Below, one piece after another: positions 7,687-17,420 of a DNA stretch of 41,629 bases. Position 1 is the first letter of the stretch. Each line of letters starts with the position of its first letter. Below the pieces are notes generated by a model. That model did not search any database and was not told the origin of the DNA. It saw nothing but the letters and a program-made list of their open reading frames with translations. The stretch is from Chloroflexota bacterium (GTDB lineage: Bacteria > Chloroflexota > Dehalococcoidia > Lucifugimonadales > UBA3495), in NCBI GenBank assembly GCA_028873965.1, contig JAPPMU010000038.1:1-41629 (forward strand). The letters run 5' to 3'. The translations under genes were made by a program, and so were the position numbers.

Positions 7687-8442
7687 TCAGGCAGCGGTGG
7701 TACCGCCGTCGATCACCACCTCGGAACCGGTGACAAAGGACGACTCATCGGACGCCAGGTAAATCGCGCCGTAGGCGATCTCGCTGGGCTTGCCGACACG
7801 GCCCAGGGGTAGCCGCTGCATGCGCAAGGCCATGTTTGCCGGGTCGTTGAGGGTGTCAGCGATCATGTCAGTCTCGATTGGACCCGGGTGGATGGAATTG
7901 CAGCGGATGCCTTCGCGGGCGTGCTGGATGGCGGTGGACTTGGTGAACAGCCGGACGGCGCCCTTGGTGGCGGTGTAGCTGGCAGAGCCGTTGGGGCTGC
8001 CCACCAGGCCGGCGGTGGAGGAGATGTTGATGATGGAGCCGCCACCGGCGTCGCGCATGGCCGGTATGGCGGCCTTGGTGCCAAGGAACACGCCCTTGGC
8101 GTTGACGGCGAAGATGCGGTCCCAATCGTCTTCGGTGGTTTCCTCGATGTTCTTGCGGATCAGTATGCCCGCGTTGTTCAGCAGGACGTCCAGCTTACCG
8201 TAGGTGTCCACGGCCGACTGCACCGCCGCCTCCCAGTCGGACTCGCTGGTGACGTCGAGGTGCACATAGGTGACGTTGTAGCCGAGTTCCTGCAGCTCGG
8301 CCTCGGTCTGGCGACCCTGGTCGTCCAGGATGTCTCCGATGACGACGCTGGCGCCCTCTTCCGCGAACATCCGCGCCTCCACTGCGCCCTGCCCCCGCGC
8401 TCCGCCGCTGATGAGCGCGACCTTGCCTTCCAACCTGGCCAT
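7687..8442 (-). CDS. SDR family NAD(P)-dependent oxidoreductase
   Basis: This 251-residue classical short-chain dehydrogenase/reductase shows all core motifs. GGARGQG is the TGxxxGxG cofactor loop, LLNNAG the structural NNAG, SSTAG and SASYTATKGA the catalytic Ser-Tyr-Lys, and HPGPIETDM the post-catalytic PG motif. The C-terminal GSEVVIDGGTTA is typical of the beta-hydroxysteroid-dehydrogenase-like and 3-oxoacyl-reductase-like group. GDILD after strand 2 has an Asp that favours NAD over NADP. AGGAGG sits 8 nt before the ATG at 8442. A terminator follows the stop. The substrate is unknown. Confidence 0.93.
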   Translation of the reverse strand: MARLEGKVALISGGARGQGAVEARMFAEEGASVVIGDILDDQGRQTEAELQELGYNVTYVHLDVTSESDWEAAVQSAVDTYGKLDVLLNNAGILIRKNIEETTEDDWDRIFAVNAKGVFLGTKAAIPAMRDAGGGSIINISSTAGLVGSPNGSASYTATKGAVRLFTKSTAIQHAREGIRCNSIHPGPIETDMIADTLNDPANMALRMQRLPLGRVGKPSEIAYGAIYLASDESSFVTGSEVVIDGGTTAA

Positions 8443-8532
8443 GCTGATGCCTCCTGTTCGTGGGTTGTCGATGCTCGGGTTACTGAATTGCGGCCACTTT
8501 ATATGGGTTGACAATCGGACGCAACCGAACGG

Positions 8533-9090
8533 TCAGTGGCGGGACGACGGGTCCCAAAGGCGGCGGAAACTCATCACACCATTGCCCTCGGCGTCCACCC
8601 GATACACATCCGGGTTGGACAGGTTTTCCCATCCAGCATAGCCGAAACCGGGATCAATGGAGTGCAACACCAGGGCCAGCAAGTTGCCGTGGGTGACGAC
8701 TACCGGAAGGACAGCAGAGCCACGCAGCAACTCATCCAGGGCCGGCCTCGCCCGCGTCAGAACGTCGTTCGCCGATTCTCCGCCCGGCGCTTTCAGGTCG
8801 GGGTCCACAAAGGAATCGCGCACCACCTCCCGCCAATGGTCGATAGGATGTGGCGACAGAACCCTCTCGTTCAGGCGGGGATCGGTCTCAATGCCAAGAT
8901 GCAGGAGTTCCGCCAGGGGTTCGGCGGTCTGCCGGACGCGGCGGTAAGCGCTGGTGATGATGGCACCGACTGGAAGGGTGGAAAGAAAGTCGGCCAACTG
9001 CTCTGCCTGGCGATGGCCGGCATTGGTGAGCGGCGCGTCCGGATCCTGTCCTTCCGCCTCGCAGTGCCGGACGCGGATGAGGCTGGACAC
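8533..9090 (-). CDS. Histidine phosphatase family protein
   Basis: This 185-residue phosphoglycerate-mutase-like phosphatase carries the phospho-accepting His in VRHCEAEG; the usual RHG appears here as RHC. It also shows PLTNAGHRQAEQLA, the second-half Arg in SAYRRVRQTAEPL, and the C-terminal catalytic His in VVVTHGNLLAL. The start is a GTG at 9090, only 8 nt after the GNAT stop, with no obvious Shine-Dalgarno sequence, so translational coupling is likely. It probably dephosphorylates a small phosphorylated metabolite; the specific substrate is unknown. Confidence 0.85.
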   Translation of the reverse strand: MSSLIRVRHCEAEGQDPDAPLTNAGHRQAEQLADFLSTLPVGAIITSAYRRVRQTAEPLAELLHLGIETDPRLNERVLSPHPIDHWREVVRDSFVDPDLKAPGGESANDVLTRARPALDELLRGSAVLPVVVTHGNLLALVLHSIDPGFGYAGWENLSNPDVYRVDAEGNGVMSFRRLWDPSSRH

Positions 9091-9098
9091 GGCGCTGG

Positions 9099-9542
9099 CT
9101 AGGGACGCCAGCGCAGGCGCGCGCCGACATTGGTGAATCCCGCCCGCTGGTAGAACTGGATCTGCCTTTCGCCGTGGTACGGGGTTCCCAGTTCGACCAG
9201 GGCGCAGCCGCGCGCGACGGCATGATCGAGGGCAAACTGGAGAACCTCCATGCCTACGCCCGAACTGCGCGCGCTGGGATCGACGTACATCTCCTGGATG
9301 ATGGCATAGCGGCCGACGCTGCGCAGAGCCTCCACGAAGGACACGGTGCAGACGGCGGTGAAGCGTCCTCCATCTTCCGCCAGCACGACGAAACCGGAGG
9401 GACCGTCGTCGGCAAACCGCTCGTACACCGGCGCCATCGCTTCCGCGGGCGCCGGGGTTCCGCCGAGTTCGGTGAGGAGGCGGCGCACCAGGTCAATGGC
9501 GGCATCGCGGTCCTGAGCGGTTGCTAATTTGATGTCGGGCAT
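9099..9542 (-). CDS. GNAT family N-acetyltransferase
   Basis: This 147-residue GNAT protein has the acetyl-CoA-binding motif A region QEMYVDPSARSSGVGMEVLQFALDHA; the R/Q-x-x-G-x-G/A signature appears as RSSGVG. The motif B region is VELGTPYHGERQIQFYQRAGFTNVG, with the FYxRxGF ending typical of the superfamily. The acceptor could be a small molecule, antibiotic or protein and cannot be told from sequence. It lies upstream of the histidine phosphatase on the same strand with an 8-nt gap, so the two form a small operon. Confidence 0.87.
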   Translation of the reverse strand: MPDIKLATAQDRDAAIDLVRRLLTELGGTPAPAEAMAPVYERFADDGPSGFVVLAEDGGRFTAVCTVSFVEALRSVGRYAIIQEMYVDPSARSSGVGMEVLQFALDHAVARGCALVELGTPYHGERQIQFYQRAGFTNVGARLRWRP

Positions 9543-9668
9543 CGTTACTGCTGCTCCAGGAAATCAACGGGATGCGGCGCATCGCGCGTACCCGCTTTGG
9601 CGATGTGAGTGCGCATGAAGACTGGCACGCAAGACAGCGCCTACCGTTGCTGCGATCAATGCGGGGGT

Positions 9669-10151
9669 TCAGGAGAGGGTGTCGAACCCCTTCCAGCCCG
9701 GGATGGCGGACGCCTGCCGGATCCAACTTGCGACGAGTTCTTCGTCGATCACGCCGTCCTCGTAGATGTGGTAGTAGCGCGTATTCTGGTCCTTGGACTC
9801 GACGGGCGGAAGCGGATCCAACGATGATCCGTTGAGGAAGGTGACCTTCACGTAGCGTGTGAAAACGTGGTAACTCAGGAACCAACCCTGGCCCTCGACG
9901 CCGTAGAAGGGCGAGTTCCACCGTACTGCCTTGCGGATGCCCGGCACCGTGCGAACGATGAGGTCATCCAGCCGGCGACCGACGTCGCTTTTCCACTCGG
10001 GCATGGCCACGATGTAAGCCTGCACGGGAGCGTCGCCGTCGGCCTTGGCGATCTGGGGGTTGCCGCCGGAGAGGAGTTTGACCTCGCCGGTGGAATTATC
10101 GGAGGGTTTTGTCTGAGCCCTGCGGCGCCTCGCTGGGACTCTGTCGGCCAT
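9669..10151 (-). CDS. DUF1801 domain-containing protein
   Basis: This protein of about 160 residues has an N-terminal basic, low-complexity tail (VPARRRRAQTK). A DUF1801 / YdhG-like domain follows, with MPEWKSDVGRRLDDLIVRTVPGI, then VRWNSPFYGVEGQGWFLSYHVFTRYVKVTFLNGSSLDP. These match the family pattern 'I...P...E.iKWg.P.y...g...~~f~...~.~v.l.F..G'. The function is unknown; relatives include small iron- or frataxin-like folds. ATG at 10151 and GTG at 10160 are both possible starts. It precedes GNAT by about 125 nt on the same strand. Confidence 0.75.
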   Translation of the reverse strand: MADRVPARRRRAQTKPSDNSTGEVKLLSGGNPQIAKADGDAPVQAYIVAMPEWKSDVGRRLDDLIVRTVPGIRKAVRWNSPFYGVEGQGWFLSYHVFTRYVKVTFLNGSSLDPLPPVESKDQNTRYYHIYEDGVIDEELVASWIRQASAIPGWKGFDTLS

Positions 10152-10217
10152 AGCGCTCACTCCGTATCCGGCGTCTAAACCTCAGACGCCGGCAGGAGAC
10201 GCACGAGCGTGAGGCTA

Positions 10218-10293
10218 TGGTGGGCCGTGTGGGGATCGAACCCACGACACCCGGATTAAAAGTCCGGTGCTCTGCCAGCTGAGCTAACGGCCC
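10218..10293 (-). tRNA. tRNA-Lys (anticodon TTT)
   Basis: Read on the minus strand, it folds as a full cloverleaf. The acceptor is GGGCCGT/ACGGCCC, the D arm GCTC/GAGC, the anticodon stem CCGGA/TCCGG with loop CTTTTAA (anticodon TTT), and the T arm GTGGG-TTCGATC-CCCAC. Discriminator A and a genome-encoded CCA follow at 10218-10220. Total length is 76 nt. Confidence 0.97.
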
Positions 10294-10323
10294 CGTCACG
10301 CGGCGGTCCGCGGGTTGAAACTC

Positions 10324-10329
10324 AGTATA
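10324..10329 (-). promoter_or_regulatory. Extended -10 element for tRNA-Lys
   Basis: On the minus strand TGCTATACT gives a TGn-extended -10 (TATACT) about 30 nt before the mature tRNA-Lys. No good -35 is seen 16-18 nt further upstream. Confidence 0.5.
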
Positions 10330-10383
10330 GCATAGGGGTGGTTGAGCCTTGGATTCCCGGGAAAATTCCGATCGTCGTCGCTC

Positions 10384-10412
10384 TTGCCAAGTCACGAGAT
10401 ATGAGGCATAAT
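10384..10412 (+). promoter_or_regulatory. Sigma-70-type promoter for 5S rRNA
   Basis: TTGCCA (10384-10389) and CATAAT (10407-10412) are separated by exactly 17 nt. Initiation would fall around 10419, a few bases before the 5S 5' end. This shows that the 5S gene is transcribed on its own and not as the tail of an rRNA operon. Confidence 0.7.
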
Positions 10413-10425
10413 TGCGCCGTTACTT

Positions 10426-10543
10426 TCTGGTGGTTCAAGCGGGGTGGCCCCACCCGTTTCCATCCCGAACACGGAAGTGAAACGCCCCAGCGCCGACGAT
10501 ACTGCTCTGGTGACGGAGTGGGAAAATAGGTCACCGCCGGAAA
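10426..10543 (+). rRNA. 5S ribosomal RNA
   Basis: The sequence contains the highly conserved 5S core CCCGTTTCCATCCCGAACACGGAAGTGAAACGCCCCAGCGCC in two overlapping parts (10458-10500), then GATACTGCTCTGGTGACGGAGTGGGAAAATAGGTCACC. The two ends pair as TCTGGTGG with CACCGCCGGA. Ends are accurate to a few bases. There is no 23S or 16S gene next to it; the neighbour upstream is tRNA-Lys on the other strand. Confidence 0.93.
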
Positions 10544-10644
10544 GTACCAAAACCCACAGGTTAGTCGGGGCGGGCGTGATGACGCAGCAAGGTAAAGCAG
10601 GCGATTGTAAGCCTCCCAAGGCAATAGGTTGATAAATCAACCGA

Positions 10645-10690
10645 GCGGCTTCCCCGTTACGATTCGGAGGCAAGGCCGCTTTTATTTTTG
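10645..10690 (+). terminator. Rho-independent terminator upstream of clpC
   Basis: The arms GCGGCTTCC and GGAGG..CCGC form a bulged GC-rich hairpin, followed by the T-rich run TTTTATTTTT. It ends a transcript that includes 5S and the 100 nt after it. That intervening stretch (10546-10640) holds two smaller hairpins, discussed in the findings. Confidence 0.7.
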
Positions 10691-10701
10691 CCCGAATGCG
10701 G

Positions 10702-10707
10702 TACAAT
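10702..10707 (+). promoter_or_regulatory. -10 element of the clpC promoter
   Basis: TACAAT lies 50 nt before the clpC ATG, right after the terminator T-run. A recognisable -35 is missing at 16-18 nt, so activation or an alternative sigma factor is possible. I see no CtsR or CIRCE (TTAGCACTC..) operator. Confidence 0.45.
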
Positions 10708-10757
10708 AACGCCGCCAGCATGCATCAGTTGGCCCGACCTCAACCCAGGAGAGTCCC

Positions 10758-13232
<2,475 letters not shown>

Positions 13233-13260
13233 TCCCGCACAAAAACTCAATCGGAACAAC

Positions 13261-13288
13261 CGGGGGCGCTCTGAAAAAGGCGCCCCCG
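13261..13288 (+). terminator. Hairpin after clpC (putative terminator)
   Basis: CGGGGGCGC and GCGCCCCCG form a perfect 9-bp stem, 28 nt after the clpC stop, with a short A-rich loop. No U-tract follows, so termination may be weak. Confidence 0.5.
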
Positions 13289-13299
13289 AATGCTACAAT
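13271..13299 (+). promoter_or_regulatory. Candidate promoter of the guaB3 gene
   Basis: CTGAAA (13271) and an extended -10 TGCTACAAT (TACAAT at 13294-13299) are spaced by 17 nt. The -35 lies in the loop of the clpC terminator hairpin. A leader of about 115 nt would precede the ATG at 13423. Confidence 0.45.
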
Positions 13300-13422
13300 T
13301 TACGGGTCAAACGGGATGGCATCGGGGTTCCCCTCCCCGGTCCAACCGGCCTTCGGGTTGACGGCAATTGCAGTCTCTTACTATATTTCGGCATTCTTCA
13401 CGGCAAGCTTTGAGGTGACACT

Positions 13423-14559
13423 ATGGCCAGGCGTTTGCTCAAAGAACTGGAACGGTCCTACGGGTTTGACGAAGTCGCAATCGTCCCGGGCGAAATCACG
13501 ATCAACCCGGAAATGACATCCACGCAAATGAGCATCGGCCAATACTCCTTTGAAGCCCCGGTGATGGCCTCAGCGATGGACGGCTCGGTGTCGCCGCGGT
13601 TTGCCACGCTGATGCACGAAATGGGCGGACTCGGCGTGCTGAACGGCGAAGGGCTATACACTCGGTACGACGATCCGTACTCGGTGCTGGAAGAGATCAT
13701 CTCCATGGACCAGGGCGAGGTCACGGAGTACCTGCAAGAGGTGTACAGCGAGCCGGTGCAGGAGCACCTGATCGGCGAGCGGGTCCAGGAGATCAAGCAG
13801 TCGGGCGCCGTTGCGGCCATTGCGTTCACGCCCCAGACCACCAAGCGGTTCAGCCCGCTGGCGGTGGAGGCCGGCGCCGACATCATCGTCGTGCAGTCCA
13901 CCGTTACCACCGCACGGCACATGTCCCGCAGTTACCGGGGTCTCATCTTTTCCGAGTTGATCGAATCGCTCAGCGTACCCGTAGTGGTGGGCAACTGCGT
14001 CAGCTACGCGGTGGCCAGCGAACTGATGGAGACCGGCATCGACGCGGTACTGGTGGGGGTCGGTCCCGGCGCCGCCTGCACCACCCGCGAGGTGACCGGG
14101 GTTGGCGTGCCGCAGGTGACCGCGACCCTGGAGTGCGCGGCCGCCCGCGAGGACTATTTCCAGCGCACCGGCCGGTACGTCAGCGTCATCACCGACGGCG
14201 GCCTCCGGACGGGCGGCGACGTATGCAAGGCCATGGCCAGCGGAGCCGACGGGGTGATGCTGGGCACGCCCTTCGCCCAGGCCGCTGAGGCCCCCGGCCG
14301 CGGTTACAACTGGGGCATGGCCAATGCCCACCCGGAACTGCCCCGGGGGACGCGCATCAACGTCGGCACCAAGGGAAGCCTGAAGCAGCTGATGCACGGC
14401 CCATCCAGCGTCACCAATGGAACCCAGAACCTCGTCGGCGCGCTGCGGGTGGCGATGGGCATGTGCGGCGCCTACACGGTGCGCGACTTCCACAAGACCG
14501 AAATGGTCATCGCCCCGGCCATCAAGACCGAGGGCAAGCATTACCAGATGCTCGGATAG
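13423..14559 (+). CDS. guaB3: GuaB3 family IMP dehydrogenase-related protein
   Basis: This 378-residue IMP dehydrogenase/GMP reductase superfamily member matches the GuaB3 type: a single TIM barrel without CBS domains and with an N-terminal [10 protein letters not shown]. It shows [14 protein letters not shown] (IMPDH-like substrate side) and the catalytic loop [17 protein letters not shown] with Cys219. It then has [30 protein letters not shown] (phosphate site) and a C-terminal [30 protein letters not shown] precedes the ATG by 6 nt. IMP to XMP conversion is the likely reaction, but some GuaB3 proteins were of doubtful activity. A canonical guaB is expected elsewhere in the genome. Confidence 0.88.
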   Translation: MARRLLKELERSYGFDEVAIVPGEITINPEMTSTQMSIGQYSFEAPVMASAMDGSVSPRFATLMHEMGGLGVLNGEGLYTRYDDPYSVLEEIISMDQGEVTEYLQEVYSEPVQEHLIGERVQEIKQSGAVAAIAFTPQTTKRFSPLAVEAGADIIVVQSTVTTARHMSRSYRGLIFSELIESLSVPVVVGNCVSYAVASELMETGIDAVLVGVGPGAACTTREVTGVGVPQVTATLECAAAREDYFQRTGRYVSVITDGGLRTGGDVCKAMASGADGVMLGTPFAQAAEAPGRGYNWGMANAHPELPRGTRINVGTKGSLKQLMHGPSSVTNGTQNLVGALRVAMGMCGAYTVRDFHKTEMVIAPAIKTEGKHYQMLG

Positions 14560-14562
14560 ACA

Positions 14563-14590
14563 CTGGATTCCCGCTTGCGCGGGAATGACG
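14563..14590. repeat. CGTCATTCCCGCG..CGGGAATCCAG palindrome
   Basis: The hairpin ACTGGATTCCCGC TTGC GCGGGAATGACGG is the same core as the subterminal palindromes of the 175-bp MITE. It lies between guaB3 and the first UGSC gene, and could also act as an RNA hairpin between the two transcripts. Confidence 0.55.
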
Positions 14591-14636
14591 GTTGAAAGAA
14601 CAGGGAATGACGGCTGAAAGCATGAACGGAGGAACC

Positions 14637-15176
14637 ATGACGACCGCAACCATCCAGATTCTGGACCCGCGTCCGGAGCAGAAGACCGAGGAACGGGCGG
14701 CGACTGACCGCTTGCCCGCCCTGGCGGGCAAGACCATCGGTCTGCTGGAAAACCGCAAGTACCATTCCGACAACTTCCTGCAGGAACTCCAGGTAATCCT
14801 GGAGGAGGAATACGCCGTCGAGAAGGTGGTCTACCTGCGCAAGTTCAGTTTCAGCGCGCCGTGCTCGGACGAGACCATCGACGAGCTGATCGAGCAGTGC
14901 GACGCGGTGGTGCACGGAATCGCGGATTGAGGGAGCTGCACGGCGTGGGGTCTCCACGACACAGTAGTTACCGAAACCCGCGGGGTTCCGTCCGTGAGCG
15001 TCATCACCGAGAGCTTCACCCGGGCGGCGCACGCCCGCGCCTCTTCGCTGGGAATGCCCGGCGTCCAGATCCTGGCTCTGCCCAGCCCGCTGGCTCCGCG
15101 GTCGATACCGGAAGTGCGGCAGATGGCGCACGAATACGCCGGCCGGATCGCCGAGATGCTGACCAACGGGAAGTAG
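14637..15176 (+). CDS. UGSC family selenoprotein (first copy), Sec encoded by TGA at 14928
   Basis: A 179-residue product is read if the in-frame TGA at 14928-14930 (codon 98) is selenocysteine: ...HGIAD-U-GSCTAWGLHD. The frame then stays open to TAG at 15174. Conserved features downstream (ETRGVPSVSVITESF, LPSPL) align with the second copy at 29329, so the part after TGA is clearly coding. The ATG at 14637 has GGAGGAA 2 nt away and matches the second copy's start (MTT...LDPR). The Sec-x-x-Cys motif suggests a thiol/selenol redox centre. The family is known from metagenomic selenoprotein surveys; its substrate is not known to me. No signal peptide is seen. It lies 5' of an EEP hydrolase and the UGSC partner gene. 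Confidence 0.85.
14931..14958 (+). promoter_or_regulatory. Bacterial SECIS hairpin of the first UGSC gene
   Basis: The hairpin CGTGG-GGTCT-CCACG (14944-14958) begins 14 nt after the TGA. Its loop starts with GGT, the signature recognised by SelB in bacterial SECIS elements. The TGA-to-loop distance of 18 nt fits known bacterial cases. The same geometry recurs in the second UGSC gene. Confidence 0.7.
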
Positions 15177-15211
15177 CCATCGGTCGCACCGATTAGCGAG
15201 CCGCTTTCGGC

Positions 15212-15967
15212 ATGAAAGTGGTCAACTGGAATGTTCAATGGGCTACGCCCGGTTCGGCGCGTAGCCCAGAAATTTTGTGCCGGATCGCGGGTCACTCGCC
15301 TGACATCGTTTGCCTGACGGAGACGGATCGTCGGCTGCTCTCACGATTGGACGGACATTTGATTGTGGCCGGGCCCGCTCCGGGACAAGAGCCGACGAAC
15401 AATCAACGCAAGGTTTTGCTCTGGTCCAAGCGACAATGGATAGAGGTCGATGATGTCGGGAGTGGCGGCCTGCCGCCGGGACGATTCGTCGCCGGCACCA
15501 CCGATACTCCCGAGGGGCGGGTCAGGGTAATTGGCGTCTGCATCCCGTGGCACAACTCCAATGTGAACGTTGGGGCTAAAGACAAAACTCCCTGGCAAGA
15601 CCACTCGTCATATCTGGACGCGCTGTCATCCACCCTGGCCATCCGGTCGCCAATGCCGCGCATTGTAATGGGCGACTTCAACCAGCAAATCGGACAGCGG
15701 AGACGCCCCTACCCTCCACTTTCCCACCCGGTGCGGGGCGAATTGCGGGAAACTATGCAGTCCGGACGGTCGCCGGGCTTGACCATTGCTACGGCCGGAC
15801 TAGGATTGAGAGGCCGACGGGCCATCGACCACATCGCAATAAGCGGCGAGCTGTCCGCCGTGTCACTGACCACCATCGACAACATGGACGGGAATCGGCG
15901 CCTGTCTGACCATTTCGGCGTGGTCGCCGACCTGTCCACACGCGACACGCCACAAAATCCATTGTAG
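15212..15967 (+). CDS. Endonuclease/exonuclease/phosphatase (EEP) family protein
   Basis: This 251-residue EEP-fold metal-dependent hydrolase shows the family landmarks in order. MKVVNWNVQW has the metal-site Asn, CLTETD has Glu37, and MGDFNQQ near residue 155 has Asp-Asn. RRAIDHIAIS and SDHFGVVADL carry the catalytic Asp-His at the C-terminus. Members cleave phosphodiesters in DNA, RNA or inositol phosphates; the substrate here is unknown. It lies 35 nt after the UGSC gene and 13 nt before the UGSC partner, so it is very probably in one operon with them. The second UGSC locus has no such gene, so it is not an obligate part. Confidence 0.82.
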   Translation: MKVVNWNVQWATPGSARSPEILCRIAGHSPDIVCLTETDRRLLSRLDGHLIVAGPAPGQEPTNNQRKVLLWSKRQWIEVDDVGSGGLPPGRFVAGTTDTPEGRVRVIGVCIPWHNSNVNVGAKDKTPWQDHSSYLDALSSTLAIRSPMPRIVMGDFNQQIGQRRRPYPPLSHPVRGELRETMQSGRSPGLTIATAGLGLRGRRAIDHIAISGELSAVSLTTIDNMDGNRRLSDHFGVVADLSTRDTPQNPL

Positions 15968-15980
15968 AAGAGTGAACCTT

Positions 15981-17054
15981 ATGACAACCAACAGTCGCGC
16001 CCTGAACTCGCGCCGCATCGCCGTGCCTGACACCTACGACGCGATCCAGGACTACTACGAAGAGCAGGGATGGACCGACGGCATGCCCGTCGTCCCGGCC
16101 ACCGAAGAGGCCGTGCAACGGATGCTGGGCCCGTGGGGAGAGGATCCGTCATTGTCCCTGGGCATCGCGCAGCCGTCCAACTCGGAGGTCAGCATCGAAA
16201 AGGTCGCCATCAACGCGGTGATGGCCGGCTGCCGACCCGAGTACTTTCCGGTGGTGGTGGCCTGCGTGAAAGCGGCCTTGCAAACTCCGTTCAACCTGGC
16301 CGGATGCCAGGCCACCACGGGCGGCGCAGCCCCGGTGGTGATCGTCAACGGCCCCATCGCGGAGCGGCTGGGAATCAACGGCGACTCCGGGGCGTTTGGT
16401 CCTGGCTACCGGGCCAACGCGACCATCGGCCGGGCGCTGCGGCTGTTCGTGCGCAACGTGGCCGGGCTCATCATTGGCGACATGGACAAGGCCACGCTGG
16501 CCATGCCGGGGCGGTACTCCTTCTGCTTCGCCGAGAACGAGGCGCGCAGCCCGTGGGAGCCTCGGCACGTGGAATTGGGGTTGGACCCGGACGACAGCAT
16601 GGTGACCCTCCACGCCATCCGGGCTTTTTATCCCATTATGGAGACGACGGTCTCCACGGGAACCGAGGTGCTCCACACGCTGGTGCAGGCGACCCGGGCC
16701 ACCGGGTTTTCCAACTTCTATCAGATCGGCACCGGAGCGCAGGTGACGCTGGTGATCAGCCCCGAACACGCCGCCGAAATTGCGGCTGACGGCTTCACCA
16801 AGCAGGACGTGCGCGAGTACGTATTCGCCAACGCGCGCATGTCCATCGCCGACCTGTACGGCCTGGGCCACTGGGGCAACCGCAACTACCCGGATTGGGT
16901 CAACGACGAGGACCCGAACACCATGGTTCCCATCGCACTTCAGCCTGACGACATCGTGGTGGTGGTAGCCGGCGGCGACGGTCGCCACTCGGCGTGGTTG
17001 GCCGGCTGGGGAGTGACCCGGGTCGTGACGGAGAAAATAGACGTTCCGGGGTAA
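15981..17054 (+). CDS. UGSC-associated protein, paralogue 1 (function unknown)
   Basis: This 357-residue protein belongs to a family I cannot name with certainty, and it is clearly homologous to the product of 28218-29219. Shared blocks are GWTDGMPVVPAT near residue 30, INAVMAGCRPEYFPVV with Cys84, and RANATIGRALRLF. Two more are GRYSFCFAENEARSPW and a C-terminal DIVVVVAGG..W stretch. It looks soluble, with no signal peptide or membrane helices evident. The ATG at 15981 follows GAAGAG by 8 nt; a GTG at 15972 is an alternative. It lies next to a UGSC selenoprotein in both loci, so it probably acts with it. The conserved Cys could be the redox contact. Confidence 0.7.
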   Translation: MTTNSRALNSRRIAVPDTYDAIQDYYEEQGWTDGMPVVPATEEAVQRMLGPWGEDPSLSLGIAQPSNSEVSIEKVAINAVMAGCRPEYFPVVVACVKAALQTPFNLAGCQATTGGAAPVVIVNGPIAERLGINGDSGAFGPGYRANATIGRALRLFVRNVAGLIIGDMDKATLAMPGRYSFCFAENEARSPWEPRHVELGLDPDDSMVTLHAIRAFYPIMETTVSTGTEVLHTLVQATRATGFSNFYQIGTGAQVTLVISPEHAAEIAADGFTKQDVREYVFANARMSIADLYGLGHWGNRNYPDWVNDEDPNTMVPIALQPDDIVVVVAGGDGRHSAWLAGWGVTRVVTEKIDVPG

Positions 17055-17123
17055 TCGCACGAGAGAACCCAGGCAGGTAGATATGGCGCTCTGAAATTCC
17101 AGCGGCTGGAACGCGGCACGGCG

Positions 17124-17417
17124 ATGAGGGTCTTCTCTAAGAGAACACTGCGGGAGTTTTGGGAGCGCCATGCTGATGCGAAACGGCCCTTGCGCAGTTG
17201 GTATCAGGATGCTGACGATGCAGACTGGGATACGCCGGCGGCAGTGCGCGCCCAATTTGCCAACGCTAGTATCATGGCCGGCAACCGGGTGGTGTTCAAC
17301 ATCAAGGGCAACGACTATCGATTGGTTGTCAGTATCAATTACAGGCGGCGAGCAGTTTACATCCGCTTTATCGGCACCCACGCCGAGTACAATCGCATCA
17401 ATGCCGCGGAGGTTTAA
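17124..17417 (+). CDS. higB: HigB-family type II toxin
   Basis: This 97-residue protein matches the HigB toxin family, RelE-like mRNA interferases. It opens MRVFSKRTLREFWERHADAKRPLRSWY, continues AQFANASIMAGNRVVFNIKGNDYRLVVSINY, and ends VYIRFIGTHAEYNRINA. The typical pattern 'RLVVxIxYxxxxVYIRFIGTHAEYDxI' is almost intact. It is followed after 3 nt by a putative antitoxin, giving the toxin-first order typical of higBA. It would cleave mRNA on the ribosome when the antitoxin is degraded. Confidence 0.9.
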   Translation: MRVFSKRTLREFWERHADAKRPLRSWYQDADDADWDTPAAVRAQFANASIMAGNRVVFNIKGNDYRLVVSINYRRRAVYIRFIGTHAEYNRINAAEV

Positions 17418-17420
17418 GGA

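Noticed and set aside
10096..10395. 99-codon minus-strand ORF over tRNA-Lys
   Set aside because: Its middle (PLAQLAEHRTFNPGVVGSIP) is the well-known false translation of a tRNA gene.
10546..10640. Known riboswitch (c-di-GMP, TPP, cobalamin, SAM) or SRP RNA upstream of clpC
   Set aside because: None of the conserved cores of these classes could be found. Kept only as an unassigned structured stretch.
14928..14930. TGA reassigned to Trp or another amino acid genome-wide
   Set aside because: Other genes in the window, such as clpC, end naturally at TGA, and only the UGSC genes need read-through.
14994..15176. Separate 60-codon gene after the UGSC TGA
   Set aside because: It is in the same frame as the upstream half, has no ribosome-binding site, and aligns with the C-terminal half of the second UGSC protein. 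It is the read-through part of one gene.
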